From positions 203,191-267,190 of the forward strand of contig NZ_SJPM01000011.1 in assembly GCF_007859915.1 (NCBI RefSeq): a stretch of DNA of 64,000 nt, given 5' to 3'. Source of the stretch: Neorhodopirellula pilleata (GTDB lineage Bacteria > Planctomycetota > Planctomycetia > Pirellulales > Pirellulaceae). This document shows, piece after piece, positions 1 through 11,000 of the stretch. The position numbers and the translations under genes are program-made. The notes below the pieces were generated by a model. It did not search any database and was not told where the DNA came from. It worked only from the letters and a program-made list of their open reading frames with translations. The first letter of the stretch is position 1; each line of letters opens with the position of its first letter.

Positions 1-116
1 ATCTGCGAGCCGCCGTAATCAGCGACGGCAGCGAGCTTGCCGACCACTTTGCGGCTCGCCCAGGAACCCACTACACGCGACAATCCAAGAAAGATAGGCT
101 GCCTGCGATGACCTAG
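1..116 (+). CDS. 3' end of an unrecognised gene, cut by the window edge
   Basis: The frame beginning at base 3 stays open to a TAG at 114-116 and would encode about 37 C-terminal residues ending in KKDRLPAMT. The residue mix looks like ordinary protein. The first tandem palindrome begins about 45 bases after the stop, which is where a gene end would be expected here. No domain can be named from so short a tail, and a chance open frame cannot be excluded. Confidence 0.3.
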   Translation, partial: LRAAVISDGSELADHFAARPGTHYTRQSKKDRLPAMT

Positions 117-160
117 TCACCGATTAGTGTGCCTGCACCCGTTCATGGCGGCCCCGGCAA

Positions 161-612
161 GCGGGCTGTCGGTTTTGTCCTCATCGAAACCCGAAGCGTG
201 AGCGAGGGATAAATACAAAGGGCTTAATGGTGATGAATCCCTCGCTAACGCTTCGGGTTACGATTAAATCAACACGCCGCTAGCGGGCTGTTGATTTAGT
301 CCTCATCGAAACCCGAAGCGTGAGCGAGGGATAAATACAAAGGACTTTATGGCGATGCATCCCTCGCTAACGCTTCGGGTTACGATTAAATCAACACGCC
401 GCTAGCGGGCTGTTGATTTAGTCCTCATCGAAACCCGAAGCGTGAGCGAGGGATAAATACAAAGGACTTTATGGCGATGAATCCCTCGCTAACGCTTCGG
501 GTTAAGATTAAATCAACACGCCTGTTAGCGAGAGATCAAACGCCATTCAATCCTCAGTATGGATCCCTCGCTGACGCATCGGGTTACGATGCAGACTCGA
601 TCAACACGCCGC
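161..612. repeat. 122-bp tandem palindromic repeat array, three full units plus a degenerate one
   Basis: Units start at about 161, 283 and 405 and are 122 bases each; a diverged remnant runs to about 612. Each unit folds on itself. An arm reading AACCCGAAGCGTGAGCGAGG pairs with CCTCGCTAACGCTTCGGGTT about 30 bases later. Outside it GTTGATTTA pairs with TAAATCAAC, and outside that come GCGGGCT and CGCCGCTAGC. The loop carries AAATACAAAGGAC. Single or double copies of the same palindrome recur at about 6041, 40354, 55009, 60472 and 62642, always between genes. This 499-base gap holds no convincing gene. Confidence 0.9.
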
Positions 613-615
613 GTC

Positions 616-1116
616 TTACGGTTTGGCTTCCACGTCGATGATGATCTGGTTGTCCTCGGGCAAGACTTCCAAAATGATGCCCGAGTTGTCAAAAGTCGCG
701 TATTTCGGGGGTAACGGGGATTCCGGGATCAGTCCGGGGCGTTCGGCACCGGTTCCGATCATGGGGTCCGCGATGATGGCGACGCGGTGTTTGCCAGCGA
801 AAGCGCCGTCGTCGAGCTCGTAGGTGCCCAACGTGAACGTGCCGTCCGGAGCGATCACCCCCGTCGCGGTGATCGGTGGATTCCGTCCGATGATTTCAAA
901 TTCGACGCTACCTTCACGCAGCACTTGTCCGTCGGGAAATCGAACCAAGCCCGAGACCGGGTAGGTACGCTCGCTCGACGGCCTGCAACCGACGATCGCC
1001 AAAGCCGCCAACATAAGCATCAGCATCGGCGAGCATTGCAAGCTTGACTTTCGACCGGGGCAGCGGTCCGCTCGTGCCGGCAGTCCTGCGGCATCGAATT
1101 GTGCCGGATCACTCAT
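616..1116 (-). CDS. Small lipoprotein with carboxypeptidase-regulatory-like beta-sandwich
   Basis: A predicted 166-residue protein anchored by an N-terminal lipid: a hydrophobic MLMLMLAALAIVGC stretch ends in a lipobox with Cys44. After it comes the pattern seen in many planctomycete transthyretin/carboxypeptidase-regulatory-like lipoproteins: PVSGLVRFPDGQ, a GxIxxDGTFxLGTY strand and AGKHRVAI. The role is unknown; such proteins are abundant, single-domain and probably periplasmic. The ATG at 1116 overlaps the end of the upstream gene by eight bases (ATGAGTGA), which suggests translational coupling. An ATG at 1026, just before the hydrophobic run, is a good alternative start and would give a cleaner signal peptide. 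Confidence 0.75.
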   Translation of the reverse strand: MSDPAQFDAAGLPARADRCPGRKSSLQCSPMLMLMLAALAIVGCRPSSERTYPVSGLVRFPDGQVLREGSVEFEIIGRNPPITATGVIAPDGTFTLGTYELDDGAFAGKHRVAIIADPMIGTGAERPGLIPESPLPPKYATFDNSGIILEVLPEDNQIIIDVEAKP

Positions 1117-2653
1117 CCTTTTTGACCAAAGAATAATTGACCATCTGTCGGATGATCGGAATCGACTCGCTCTTGGGGCCGTACAAAATTTTGGTCCCAT
1201 CGGCACCCGCGATGATTTCGAACGCCAAATCCACCTCTTCTTGAGTTAGCCAGCCCTTATGTTGAAACAAGCGAACCTCGGCCATTTTGCGGAGATTCGA
1301 ATAATTCGGGTCGGCAATCAATTGACTGACGCGGCGGCGAGCGACCTCCGGAGTTAAATTCGGCAACGGAGCGAGTTTCAGCTTCGAGTCGATGATTTTC
1401 CAAAACGTATCGAGTTGTTCGGTGACATGACTTTCGGGAGTCCCTCGTTCTGTCATGACCAAACGTTTGACTTCGCGGTTGTCCATCGCGCCGGAAGCCA
1501 CCAAGGTCTTGCCGGTCTTGCAGTCAACGATTTTCGCTCGGGTGATGTTTTGAACTTCTTCCGTCCTGGCCACCTTCAGGCTGACGACGACGTAGAGCAG
1601 CAGCTCGATGTCCTCCTTTGCCGCCAATTCGGTCATCTCACGAGACGCGCCTTCGCCGATGAACAAGACCCCCGGCACCCACATCCGCTTCTCCGACGAA
1701 GAGACGGAGTCGCCACCGACGGTGTACCCTTGGGTCGGGTCTTCTTCGGCGACGTTGGTCAACGCCGCGCCGAATGCACCGCTGGCAATTCGCGTCGACA
1801 TGCCCGAGGCCAACGTCTCACCGACCAATCCGGTCAATTCCGTCATACGTTCGGCGATCGCTTCGTCAACGATCGATGCCTCGGGGATTGAAACGGCGGG
1901 AGCTGCCCTCCGGCCGCTGCCGTCATCGAAGCCGTTCATGCCTTCTTCGCCGCTCATCATCGACGGGTCGTCGGAGCCCGGCTGCTGAAATTCCGAGTCT
2001 TGCATTTCCGAAGGTTCCATCCCTTCGAAATTTTGTCCAGCATTCAAGCCCGATCCGGTGCCAGCGACGATGGGGTCAAAATTGGTACCTTCCGCGTCGC
2101 CGGTGATGCCAATGGCCAACCCCCACCGTATTTGCCAAGCGGGGCGTCGAAAATACTCGCTGAACTGAATCGACTGCAGATCGGCCGTCGCGGATTCCTC
2201 ACCCAACGCTAAGTGTCCAAAGAACAATTCACGAGCGAGCGGCAAATTTCCATACCGAAAAGCCACGTGGGCTTCGTTGCGCAGCTTCGGGCCGGTCGCG
2301 ATCGGCGCATTCGGCATCGACGAAGGTTCTTGCAAACGTTTCAGCTCTTCAGCAACCCGCGAAAAATCGGGTCGGACCATCTGCCACAAGACGACCGGGG
2401 AGGCTTCCGTTTTTGTCAGCGGGATCGCTGAGGACGTCGCAGTTCCGTCCGGGCTGCCTGATTCGGAACCGCTCATCGCCATTTCCATGGCCATTTCTTC
2501 GTCGGTCTGAGCTTGAGCGATCCCGGCAAGGTTCGCATGCACGATCAAAATGAGCCCGAACATCCACTGAAGACTTCGTCGATGACCCGATAGCGAAGAA
2601 AGAGTACGGCGTCGCAAACGGCCTGGAGTGGATATTACGTGAGAGTGAGGCAT
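1109..2653 (-). CDS. Secreted protein of unknown function
   Basis: 514 residues. A basic N-terminus is followed by a hydrophobic segment (about residues 31-47) ending in an AQA-Q type signal peptidase site. Next comes a low-complexity region rich in Met, Ser, Gly and Asp (about 50-70 and 190-240). The more conserved-looking C-terminal half has alternating strands and helices (about 290-510). No catalytic motif or known domain was recognised. It is followed with overlap by the small lipoprotein, so the two probably form a two-gene unit exported to the cell envelope. The protein frame is sound throughout and the gene is surely real; only its function is open. Confidence 0.7.
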   Translation of the reverse strand: MPHSHVISTPGRLRRRTLSSLSGHRRSLQWMFGLILIVHANLAGIAQAQTDEEMAMEMAMSGSESGSPDGTATSSAIPLTKTEASPVVLWQMVRPDFSRVAEELKRLQEPSSMPNAPIATGPKLRNEAHVAFRYGNLPLARELFFGHLALGEESATADLQSIQFSEYFRRPAWQIRWGLAIGITGDAEGTNFDPIVAGTGSGLNAGQNFEGMEPSEMQDSEFQQPGSDDPSMMSGEEGMNGFDDGSGRRAAPAVSIPEASIVDEAIAERMTELTGLVGETLASGMSTRIASGAFGAALTNVAEEDPTQGYTVGGDSVSSSEKRMWVPGVLFIGEGASREMTELAAKEDIELLLYVVVSLKVARTEEVQNITRAKIVDCKTGKTLVASGAMDNREVKRLVMTERGTPESHVTEQLDTFWKIIDSKLKLAPLPNLTPEVARRRVSQLIADPNYSNLRKMAEVRLFQHKGWLTQEEVDLAFEIIAGADGTKILYGPKSESIPIIRQMVNYSLVKKDE

Positions 2654-2915
2654 GGCGGGAATCAGGTGTCCAGTGGAAAAAATCAGTCGTTGGCCGTCGA
2701 TTCGCGGGTGGTCAACCCCCAGCAGTGGTTGGGATGGCGACCTGTAAGCGGAATCAATTAAAGAATGCGCGTCCTTGAAACCAATTCCGCGTCTATACTA
2801 AGCGATAAGCTCTCGGTCGACGACCAGATTCCGTCTGCAGAGTGGGAACTTTTCGCCCCACCGGGTCGTCTAACCGGCAACTCAACCGAATTATCTTCCG
2901 ACGGGATTCCCCACT

Positions 2916-5900
2916 ATGGCTCCATCCTCCCGCTCTACTCGGCGAGGTTATTTTGAAACTCGGCGTACGCGAACCCGGCGAACTCTTCGCGTGCAGGTTT
3001 TGGACGAGCGTCGAGTTTTGGCTGCGATCACGGGAGCGGTTTATCACGACGCGAACGATTCGATTCGCCGCGATGACGATGAAACGGGATTGGTCAGCCG
3101 TTTGGTTTACGTCGACCAAAACGACAATGCGTCGCTCGATGCGGGCGAACGCTACGGTCTGACCGACTCGAATGGAAATTTCTCGATCGACGGACTCGTC
3201 GATGGCGACTATTGGGTTCGCGTGTTCAATGGCACGGCAAGCCAAGTGCAAACGTCGCCGACCTCGGCAACCCACAACCACGACGTTCTCGCCAAAACCG
3301 GGATCACCTTCGCGATTCCGATCGCGGTCCACGACGCCGGACAACCGAACGAACGCATCTCACCGGCCGTGTTCGCTTCCGGCAGCATGCTGCAAACCGT
3401 TGCGGCCGACGGCACGCCGGGTAGCCCGTTGGATTTGGGCGCGAACATCATTTCGGTCAATCGTCTTGTCGGAGGCGACTTGCTCGTTTTCAGCGACACC
3501 GAATCGGGCGATCGGGCTTGGAAGGTCAGCGATTCGCTCGATACCGCCACTCCATTGGTTGATTCAGATTTAGGACCGACTTTTTCGTCGGCCGGCGTTG
3601 ATGATTTAGGCAAGGGTATCGCGATCGGCGGGGCCTCCAACGGCGACTCGGAAGTTTGGTCGGTCAGCAATGACGGTCTGACCGCGACGTCGGTCAATGT
3701 CCCATCGGACTCCGTCGTGACCGCCGATCCCACCCCCCGCGTCACCGACGGCCCGACCCGGTCGCTGATCAGTTACGCGTCCCAGATCGACGACGGGCAG
3801 GGCGGCGTGATCGATAGCTTGGCGATCCATGTTTGGAGCAACGCGAGTGCGTCGATGATCAACGCGGATCCGATCCACGTCGGCGGCGGGTTGGAAGTGG
3901 TTGCTTTCAGTGACGAAGCGGGATTGGTCGTCGTGAGGGGAGCCAATGATCTTACGGTTCACGATCTCGATAATCACTTGGCGACGCTGTACACGATCGA
4001 GGACACCGGTGGCGCGGTCGACATCGACGCGACGCGCGGTTTAGTCGTCACGACGTCGCCGCGTTCGTTCGCCCCGGAAGACACTGGGTTGCGATTGCTC
4101 GATCAAGAAACCGGCTCGCTGGTCGCCGATTTAGCCATCGATTTATCTGCCGTTGGCGATCTCGCCACGATTGCGCTGGATGGCAAATTGGAATTGGTCG
4201 TCGTTGCGGGATCGGCGGGGTTGGCTCAGGTTAATCTTCGACGCCCGGCCGCACAAAAAGTGTCCGTCAGCGGTGGCGTGGCGACGCCTGTCGTTTCGTT
4301 CGGAATGCGACTGATCGGTGACAACAGTGGTCCGAGTTTTAATAACGCGCCCGTGTTGACGACTCTCGAAGACACGGCGCTATTGCGTCCCGCCCCCGGG
4401 ATTTTGGCCGATGTGAGGGACTCCGAAAACGATCAATTTGTCGTTATTCCGTTCGGTGATGCCTCCGTCGGCGTAGTCAACGTTTCCGTCGATGGCGGTG
4501 TAACGTTCGCGCCCCCGGTCGACTTTGAAGGCCAGTCGGAGATCTCGATTCTGGTGACCGACGGTCGCGATTCCATCGAAACGATCTTGACCATTGAAGT
4601 CATCGGGGTTCCAGACGGTCCGACCGGGATAGCGCCCCTCGCGCCCGTTCCTGAAAACATTCCACTCAACGATGTCATCGCCGTCATTGACGTGATCGAC
4701 TTGGATTTGGTCAACAACCATATCATTAACGTCGACGACCCGCGTTTCGATGTCATCAATGGAGAACTGATTTTTATCGGACCGGACGCAATCAGCTTTG
4801 AAGACTTTGAAAACTTGCCGCTGATCCCGTTAATCTTTACCGTCGTCGATACAGATGCCGGCACGAGTGACGAGTACACGATGTCGATCGAGATCACCGA
4901 CGCCGATGATCCGATTACGGACCTGACACCTGACAATGCAACCGTGCTCGAAAACCGCCCCGGCGACATCATCAAGTCGCTCAACGTGGTCGATGACGAC
5001 TTTGATCAGTTCTACGAATTTTCGGTCGACGATGATCGATTCGAAGTGAGCTTCGGCGAACTCAAGTTGGTCGATGGTGTCGCCCTTGATCGTGAAGCCG
5101 CTGAAACGATCGTGGTCAACGTGACGGTCACGCACGCCGATGATTCGTTTACCAAAGCGATCACGCTGACGGTTCTGGACGTCCCCGAAACGCCTGTTGG
5201 GTTTGCTTTAACGAACGCGACCGTATTGGAGCGAAAAGATGCCGCCGTGATCGGTGATCTGACCATCGCAGGCAATCCTGCAGCCAACGGTCATGTGTTG
5301 ACGACAAACGATTCACGTTTCATTTTCGTAGGCTCAACGCTGCGTCTTGCCGACGGAGTTTCGGTCGAACGCACGCCAGGAGTCGACACCGAAATCCAAA
5401 TCGAAGTCACCGCTACGCCGACCCTCGGTGGCTCAGCGGCGACCGATCAATTCGTGATTACGGTGATCGAAAATCAATTGCCGTTCCACAACCCGGATTA
5501 TCCCGAAGACGTCAACGGTGATGGAGACGCATCGGCTTTGGATGCGCTCATCATCATCAACTTCCTTAACGAGTTTAATCCCGGACCGGTCGGCCCTGGC
5601 GATCCTGCAATGGGCTATGACGTCAACGGCGACGGTCAAGTCACGGCGCTCGACGCATTGTTGGTAATCAATGAACTCAATGCCAACGGCGGCGGCACCG
5701 GAGTGGTCAACAATGAACCAGGCGGCGAACCGATCGCCGAAGATCAGCCGGACGCTCCACCCGCCCCCGCCCCTTCGCCTCAACGGATCGTGACGAATCG
5801 GAGCGTCATTCAGGATAACTCGTTCGATTCATTGGAAACGCAATCGGACGAGTTGGTTTCGTCGGCGATCGTCGAGGCGATCGCGAATGACCTCGTTCAG

Positions 5901-5987
5901 ATCGATGAATCATCCGCCGACGACACCGAAACAGAGTCCACTGATTGGGTGTTGCAACAAGGCTTGGACCTTTCGATCAAGAGCTAG
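2916..5987 (+). CDS. Large cell-surface protein: LEPR-like N-terminus, SdrD-type B domain, cadherin-like repeats, dockerin
   Basis: 1023 residues. Near the N-terminus a basic stretch leads to LRVQVLDERRVLAA, a variant of the LEPR-xLL motif found at the start of many giant planctomycete surface proteins. An SdrD B-like domain follows (about 38-107; VYVDQNDNASLDAGE looks like a calcium site), then a region resembling a beta-propeller (about 120-460). Three or four cadherin-like sandwiches follow (about 470-860) with repeated ATVLE/VPEN strands. A type I dockerin pair (about 870-940) carries DVNGDGDASALDALIIIN and DVNGDGQVTALDALLVIN. The tail is acidic. It probably acts outside the cell in adhesion or in assembly of glycan-degrading complexes; no cohesin partner is visible here. 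Confidence 0.85.
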   Translation: MAPSSRSTRRGYFETRRTRTRRTLRVQVLDERRVLAAITGAVYHDANDSIRRDDDETGLVSRLVYVDQNDNASLDAGERYGLTDSNGNFSIDGLVDGDYWVRVFNGTASQVQTSPTSATHNHDVLAKTGITFAIPIAVHDAGQPNERISPAVFASGSMLQTVAADGTPGSPLDLGANIISVNRLVGGDLLVFSDTESGDRAWKVSDSLDTATPLVDSDLGPTFSSAGVDDLGKGIAIGGASNGDSEVWSVSNDGLTATSVNVPSDSVVTADPTPRVTDGPTRSLISYASQIDDGQGGVIDSLAIHVWSNASASMINADPIHVGGGLEVVAFSDEAGLVVVRGANDLTVHDLDNHLATLYTIEDTGGAVDIDATRGLVVTTSPRSFAPEDTGLRLLDQETGSLVADLAIDLSAVGDLATIALDGKLELVVVAGSAGLAQVNLRRPAAQKVSVSGGVATPVVSFGMRLIGDNSGPSFNNAPVLTTLEDTALLRPAPGILADVRDSENDQFVVIPFGDASVGVVNVSVDGGVTFAPPVDFEGQSEISILVTDGRDSIETILTIEVIGVPDGPTGIAPLAPVPENIPLNDVIAVIDVIDLDLVNNHIINVDDPRFDVINGELIFIGPDAISFEDFENLPLIPLIFTVVDTDAGTSDEYTMSIEITDADDPITDLTPDNATVLENRPGDIIKSLNVVDDDFDQFYEFSVDDDRFEVSFGELKLVDGVALDREAAETIVVNVTVTHADDSFTKAITLTVLDVPETPVGFALTNATVLERKDAAVIGDLTIAGNPAANGHVLTTNDSRFIFVGSTLRLADGVSVERTPGVDTEIQIEVTATPTLGGSAATDQFVITVIENQLPFHNPDYPEDVNGDGDASALDALIIINFLNEFNPGPVGPGDPAMGYDVNGDGQVTALDALLVINELNANGGGTGVVNNEPGGEPIAEDQPDAPPAPAPSPQRIVTNRSVIQDNSFDSLETQSDELVSSAIVEAIANDLVQIDESSADDTETESTDWVLQQGLDLSIKS

Positions 5988-6040
5988 TTGCTATTTTCTA
6001 ATTCGAGTTTAGGGTTCGCTCTATCAGCCGGAACGCGATG

Positions 6041-6206
6041 GCGGCGTGCTGACTTAATCGTAACCCGAAGCGTGAGTTTTGAAGTTGCGCTTTTGCCTGT
6101 GGCATTGGTTTATCGTAACCCGACGCGTAAGCGAGGGATGAGTCAATATCAATTATCCCTCGCTTACGCAGCGGGTTACGATTAAATCAACAGACCGCTA
6201 GCTCCG
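6041..6206. repeat. Intergenic palindrome of the CCCGAAGCG/CCGCTGCG family
   Basis: One intact hairpin pairs CCCGACGCGTAAGCGAGGG with CCCTCGCTTACGCAGCGGG across a GAGTCAATATCAATT loop. It is preceded by a half copy (CCCGAAGCGTGAG) and followed by TAAATCAACAGACCGCTAGC. It lies between the convergent ends of the surface protein and the GH5 gene. Confidence 0.8.
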
Positions 6207-6227
6207 GGCCGAAGGGCAGCTTACTTA

Positions 6228-7751
6228 CTAAGGGCTCAAAACGGCTTTTTTGAGCGGTTCACGCCAAGCTTTCTTCTCCGGATCATAGAGCCCGAAGTTG
6301 GAATAAAACTCCCAATACGCGTACCCCATTTTCCGTCGCCTCGCTTCTTCGACGACCGCACGCGTCCAGTTGACCCGGCTGTCGAAAGGTGCGTCTTGAT
6401 AGGTACCGAACTCACCTAGATAAATTGGCACCTTGTGCTCATAACCGTAGGTGAGCGCTTCATTGAAATCCATCTGCACGCGGGTCCGCTCGACCAACGT
6501 ATTCGTCCACGTGGTACCGATCCATTTCTTGGCACTCGCATCGAGCCATGGTGCGCCTTGGTGGGTGACTTCCATCGGCGAATAGTAATGGACGGTCAAC
6601 GCGATGCGGGCATCGTTTTGCGGCAGCTTGAGCGCTGGCAAACCACGCACCGAATTCCAATCGACCGGCCCGATAACGATCCATCGATCCGGATTGGTTT
6701 GTCGAATCAGTTCGACGGAATCAAGCAACAACTCATTCCAAAAGTCCGAATCAAGTTTCGCGTGCGGTTCGTTCAAAATTTCAAAGGCGAGTTCTGGCGG
6801 ATAGTCGGCATAGTCGGACGCGATTTGCCGCCATAGTTCGAGGAACCGTTCTCGTTGAGTTCGCGGTTTCTCGAAAATTTCGTCGTAATGATGAACGTTC
6901 AGCACGACGCGAAGGCCCTGTTTCATAGCCTCATTGACGACATGCTTGACTCGTTTTTTGAAACTCGCGTCGATCCGATAGGGCGGCCGGTTGGATGCAT
7001 GTGCCGACCAATTCACCGGCAGTCGAATCGAATCGAAACCGGTCTGACGAATCAGCTTCAACTGTTCGTCGTGAATCGTTCCGCCCCACTCACCTTCGTT
7101 TGGGGCATCCAACGTGTTGCCGATGTTCAAGCCTTTGCCGAAAAAAGGCTTGAGCTGGGCAAAATAGTCGCTTTGAAGGATCGGCTTGATTTCTTCGTCG
7201 GGACTCGTCGCGTGAATGTTGAGAATCGAAAACGAATGCGATCGAGACGAACGGTCAACGATGACGCTCAAACGTGCGACTTGGCTGGGGTCGAACGTGC
7301 GACTTTCGCTGCCGTACCAAACGCCGACGATTAGCCGCAACGTTGCGGACTCACCTTCGGGCACGTGCAACTTCTCGGCACTGTTCCCGTTCCTTCCGTC
7401 ACTGCCCGGATTCGCGAGTGTCAGCAACACATCGATTGAGTGATCAGACAAGTTACGAACGGTCATCTCAACGATCGGAGTATCAGTCAGGTTCCACCCG
7501 CCCGCAGGCGCCGAGATGGCGATTCCAGGGTAGTCTTCGTCGGCGCGGGTCTTGACCAATAACTCCGGTTCATCCAGTCCGGTCAGGCGGATATCAGACC
7601 GGATCGCCTCGACATCGTCAGGGGAAATGCTTCCTGGGTCGAGCAGGTTGATGCGGCCGGGTGATGCCAGGCAGGTCGGGGAAGCTCCCGTTCCAACCAC
7701 CAAGGCGACCAAGAAAAAGATTCGAGTTACGTGTCGAGTCGACGTGCACAT
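6228..7751 (-). CDS. Secreted glycoside hydrolase family 5 (cellulase-like)
   Basis: 507 residues from the ATG at 7751, chosen because a signal peptide (about residues 1-30) follows at once; the open frame upstream has no such feature. Residues about 60-180 form a beta-sandwich that may bind carbohydrate. The GH5 barrel covers about 195-500. It has the acid/base glutamate E328 in ILNEP, the nucleophile E447 in YLGEFG, the VHH and HYY motifs and a late Trp in YAYWEF. It should hydrolyse beta-1,4-linked glucan or mannan outside the cytoplasm; the exact substrate cannot be read from sequence. It is divergent from the haem-binding propeller gene, with 266 bases between them for promoters. Confidence 0.88.
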   Translation of the reverse strand: MCTSTRHVTRIFFLVALVVGTGASPTCLASPGRINLLDPGSISPDDVEAIRSDIRLTGLDEPELLVKTRADEDYPGIAISAPAGGWNLTDTPIVEMTVRNLSDHSIDVLLTLANPGSDGRNGNSAEKLHVPEGESATLRLIVGVWYGSESRTFDPSQVARLSVIVDRSSRSHSFSILNIHATSPDEEIKPILQSDYFAQLKPFFGKGLNIGNTLDAPNEGEWGGTIHDEQLKLIRQTGFDSIRLPVNWSAHASNRPPYRIDASFKKRVKHVVNEAMKQGLRVVLNVHHYDEIFEKPRTQRERFLELWRQIASDYADYPPELAFEILNEPHAKLDSDFWNELLLDSVELIRQTNPDRWIVIGPVDWNSVRGLPALKLPQNDARIALTVHYYSPMEVTHQGAPWLDASAKKWIGTTWTNTLVERTRVQMDFNEALTYGYEHKVPIYLGEFGTYQDAPFDSRVNWTRAVVEEARRRKMGYAYWEFYSNFGLYDPEKKAWREPLKKAVLSP

Positions 7752-8017
7752 AAGGTGGTTGCTCGCGAAAAATGCTTCCGCGACTACCCTCGGTTGAAAG
7801 GTCGACGAAGCACTGCCCGCAATTTCCTTCGTTTTTCGGATAAGTTGTTTGGTGTCGGCTGCACGAGATCGATTCGAACGCGCGCTGCAATGATTGCGTC
7901 GCCGCCGATAGTCTAGCTCAGATTTAGTAGACTGCAGACCGAACTCGAAAAGAGTTTCGTTCACGAAGTAATTGCCGGACATCAAATTCCCGGCGAATTC
8001 CCTCGAAAGGTTACAGT

Positions 8018-11000
8018 ATGTTTCAACCACGCTTGGTCCTAGTTCTCGGCCTGTTTTCGGCGACTTGGTTTGGACATATCTCACCGTCGATCGGATCGGA
8101 TTGGCAAGTGGTGTCCGTTCCTGGGGAACACCCGATTGCCTCGACCGTTTGGTTTCGGACCTGGTTGAAGCCGCACGCGAGTTTCTTCAGTCGGCATGAA
8201 CGAGACCTGTTCGGCGAGTCCGTCATCTTCCAGCTTCGTGGTGTTAACGGTGCTCACGAAGTTTGGATCAATGGAACTTCGATCGGTCGCCTCGGAGTAT
8301 CGTCAACAACCTCCGGCGAAAAGCCGACTGGCCATCGGCAGTACAAAATTCCGCCGGGAACCTTCGTTGCCGATCACTGGAACGAGATCACGATTCGCAT
8401 CGATCCCGACGACCAAGGTGTCGTGTTCCAGGATCATGCCCCGTTCGTGATGAATTATTTTTGGGAATGCGTCTTGGAAGGACAATGGGAATCCCAAGTT
8501 TTGGATCAACCGCCATCGTTCGGCGAAGCATTGAAAGAAAAGCCTTCTCGTTCGGCATTCGAACGTTTCAACGAATCCTCCCAGGTACTCGCGGCCGCAG
8601 ATTCGTTTGTCCATGGCGAGAAGATGTCGCCATCGCAGTCTTTGGCACAAATGAAGACGCCCGATGATTTGCAGGTTGAGTTGATGTTGAGCGAACCGCT
8701 GGTGGCCCAACCGACCCACTTCAGTTTTGACTCCCGGGGCCGATTATGGGTTTCCCAATACCGCCAATATCCTTTTCCGGCCGGTTTGAAGATGATCAGT
8801 CGGGATCGATACTATCGTTCGCATTACGATCGTGTGCCACCACCACCACCCAACCATGATCGCGGTCGAGACCGCATTTCCATTCACGAAGACACCGACG
8901 GTGACGGACGTTACGACAAACATTCGATCTTCCAAGATGAATTGAACATGGCCAATGCGGCCGTTCGAGGTCGGAGCGGAGTGTGGGTCATCAATACGCC
9001 TTATCTACTGTTCTATCCCGACGCCGATTTTGACGACGTTCCCGACGGACCACCGGTCGTCCACCTGAAGGGTTTCGGCATGGAAGATTCGCACTCAGTC
9101 GCCAACGGGCTCGTTTGGGGAATGGACGGATGGCTTTACGGTGCCCAAGGCAGCACGACGACGTGTCACATCACTCGCCCAGGAATCGATGCCGATGATG
9201 AACCCGGCATCTATTTCCAAGGGTGCATGGTTTGGCGCTACCATCCCGAAAGTCGTCGTTTTGAGATTTTCTCCGAGGGCGGTGGAAACAACTTTGGCCT
9301 GGAGGTGGATTCGGGCGGTCGTTTGTTTACCGGGAACAATGGCGGACAAACGCGAGGGTTTCATTACATTCAGGGCGGACTGCATTTGATGCAGGGAACG
9401 ACGCCGAACAAGTTCGGTCCGGTGCGAAACCAGTTCGCATTCGGTCAATTACCCTTCATGGCAACCGAACAACCCATTCCCCGCTTCACGCACTTCGCGA
9501 CACTGGTCGAATCGACGGCGATGCCGGCCCCGTATCAAAACACATTCCTGAGTGTCGAACCGCTTCACAACTTTGTGATCGCGAGCCGACGCCACGTCGC
9601 GGGCGCGACGTTTCGGACCAGTGACACGGTCAAGGTTCTTACGTCGGATGATTTCGCGTTCCGCCCTGTGTACATCGGCGGTGCACCGGATGGTTCCGTG
9701 TTGGTGGCGGATTTTTATGAGCATTACATTGCTCACGGCCAGCACTACCAAAGCCAAATCGATCCGACGACCGGACGGATTTACCGCATTCGCGGTGTGC
9801 GAGAAAGTCTAATTTCGGATTTGAACTTGCATTCCAAATCATCGGACGAGTTGATCGCCTTGCTCGCGCATCCCAACCGCTGGCATCGGCACACTGCCGT
9901 GCGATTGCTCGGCGAACGACGTGATCCAGACACACGAGAAAAACTGCAAGGACTTGTTCGGCGTGGTAATGAACTCGAAGCGTTGGCGGCAATTTGGGCG
10001 TTGTACCAGGCCTTCGGTTTGGACGCGAATACAGCGACGATCGCTTTGCAGCACAGGACGCCGATGGTTCGCTACTGGGCGGTTCGCTTGATTTGCGACG
10101 ACATCGGCTTTGCCAATCGACGTCAAGTCGCGGGGCTGGAATCCATCTTGGGCGCCTTCGAAAACGGCCCGGATCGCGTGGCGGATGGATTGTTCGACGT
10201 TCTGGTAACCATCGCACTGAATGAAACCGACGCCGAGGTGCGTTCTCAAATCGCCGCATCGGCGAGACGCTTGCCCGTCGATCAAGCATTGAAACTCGTC
10301 GCTTTACTTTTGCAACATGACGAAGACATCGATGACGCCTACGTGCCGCTGTTGTGTTGGTGGGTACTCGAAACCAGTTTAGATCGTGACCGCGATGCGG
10401 TGGTCGATTTGTTTGACGATCCCGAGTTCCGCAGACAACCGATGGTGGTCGAGCACATCTTGTCGCGGACGATGCGGGCATTGGCCCTCAAAGGCGGCCA
10501 AACAGACCTGCGCCGCTGCGCCCGGTTGTTGGAACTTGCCGATCAATCGGCACCGATCAATGCACTGTTGGCCGGGTTCGAAGCCGCCTACGAGGGACGA
10601 ACCATGACCGGACTTCCGGACGAACTTGGCCGTGCGTTGATTCAAAGCGGTCGGTCTTCGCTTGCCTTGAAGGTTCGCTTGGGAGATACCGAGGCCACGA
10701 AGGAAGCAAACGAATTGTTGGTCGACGAACAAGCCGACGTGGACGAGCGAACCGCGATGGCGAGAACTCTCGGTGAAGTCAAACAACCTGAAAGCTTGGA
10801 ACCGTTGCTCGACGTCGCAACAAGCATCCAGAATAGCCAACTGCAACGGGCTGCCTTGATCGCGATTTCTGGTTTCGACCATCCGAGCATCGGACCAAGG
10901 TTGATCGCCGCTTTTGACCAATTCACCGATGATGTTCGGCCGGCTTTCTTCGACGCGATGCTCAGTCGCGAACCCTGGGCGATTGAATTCGTCGAAGCCC

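Noticed and set aside
161-612. Possible CRISPR array
   Set aside because: The repeat unit is 122 bases and fully palindromic, with no unique spacers and no cas genes nearby.
2793-5783. Long open frames opposite or out of frame with the surface protein gene
   Set aside because: Asp/Val-rich coding with GAC/GTC codons leaves open frames on the other strand; these lack signals and domains.
7752-8084. N-terminal extension of the GH5 enzyme to an ATG at 8084
   Set aside because: It would overlap the divergent propeller gene and put 111 residues without a signal peptide before a good signal peptide starting at 7751.
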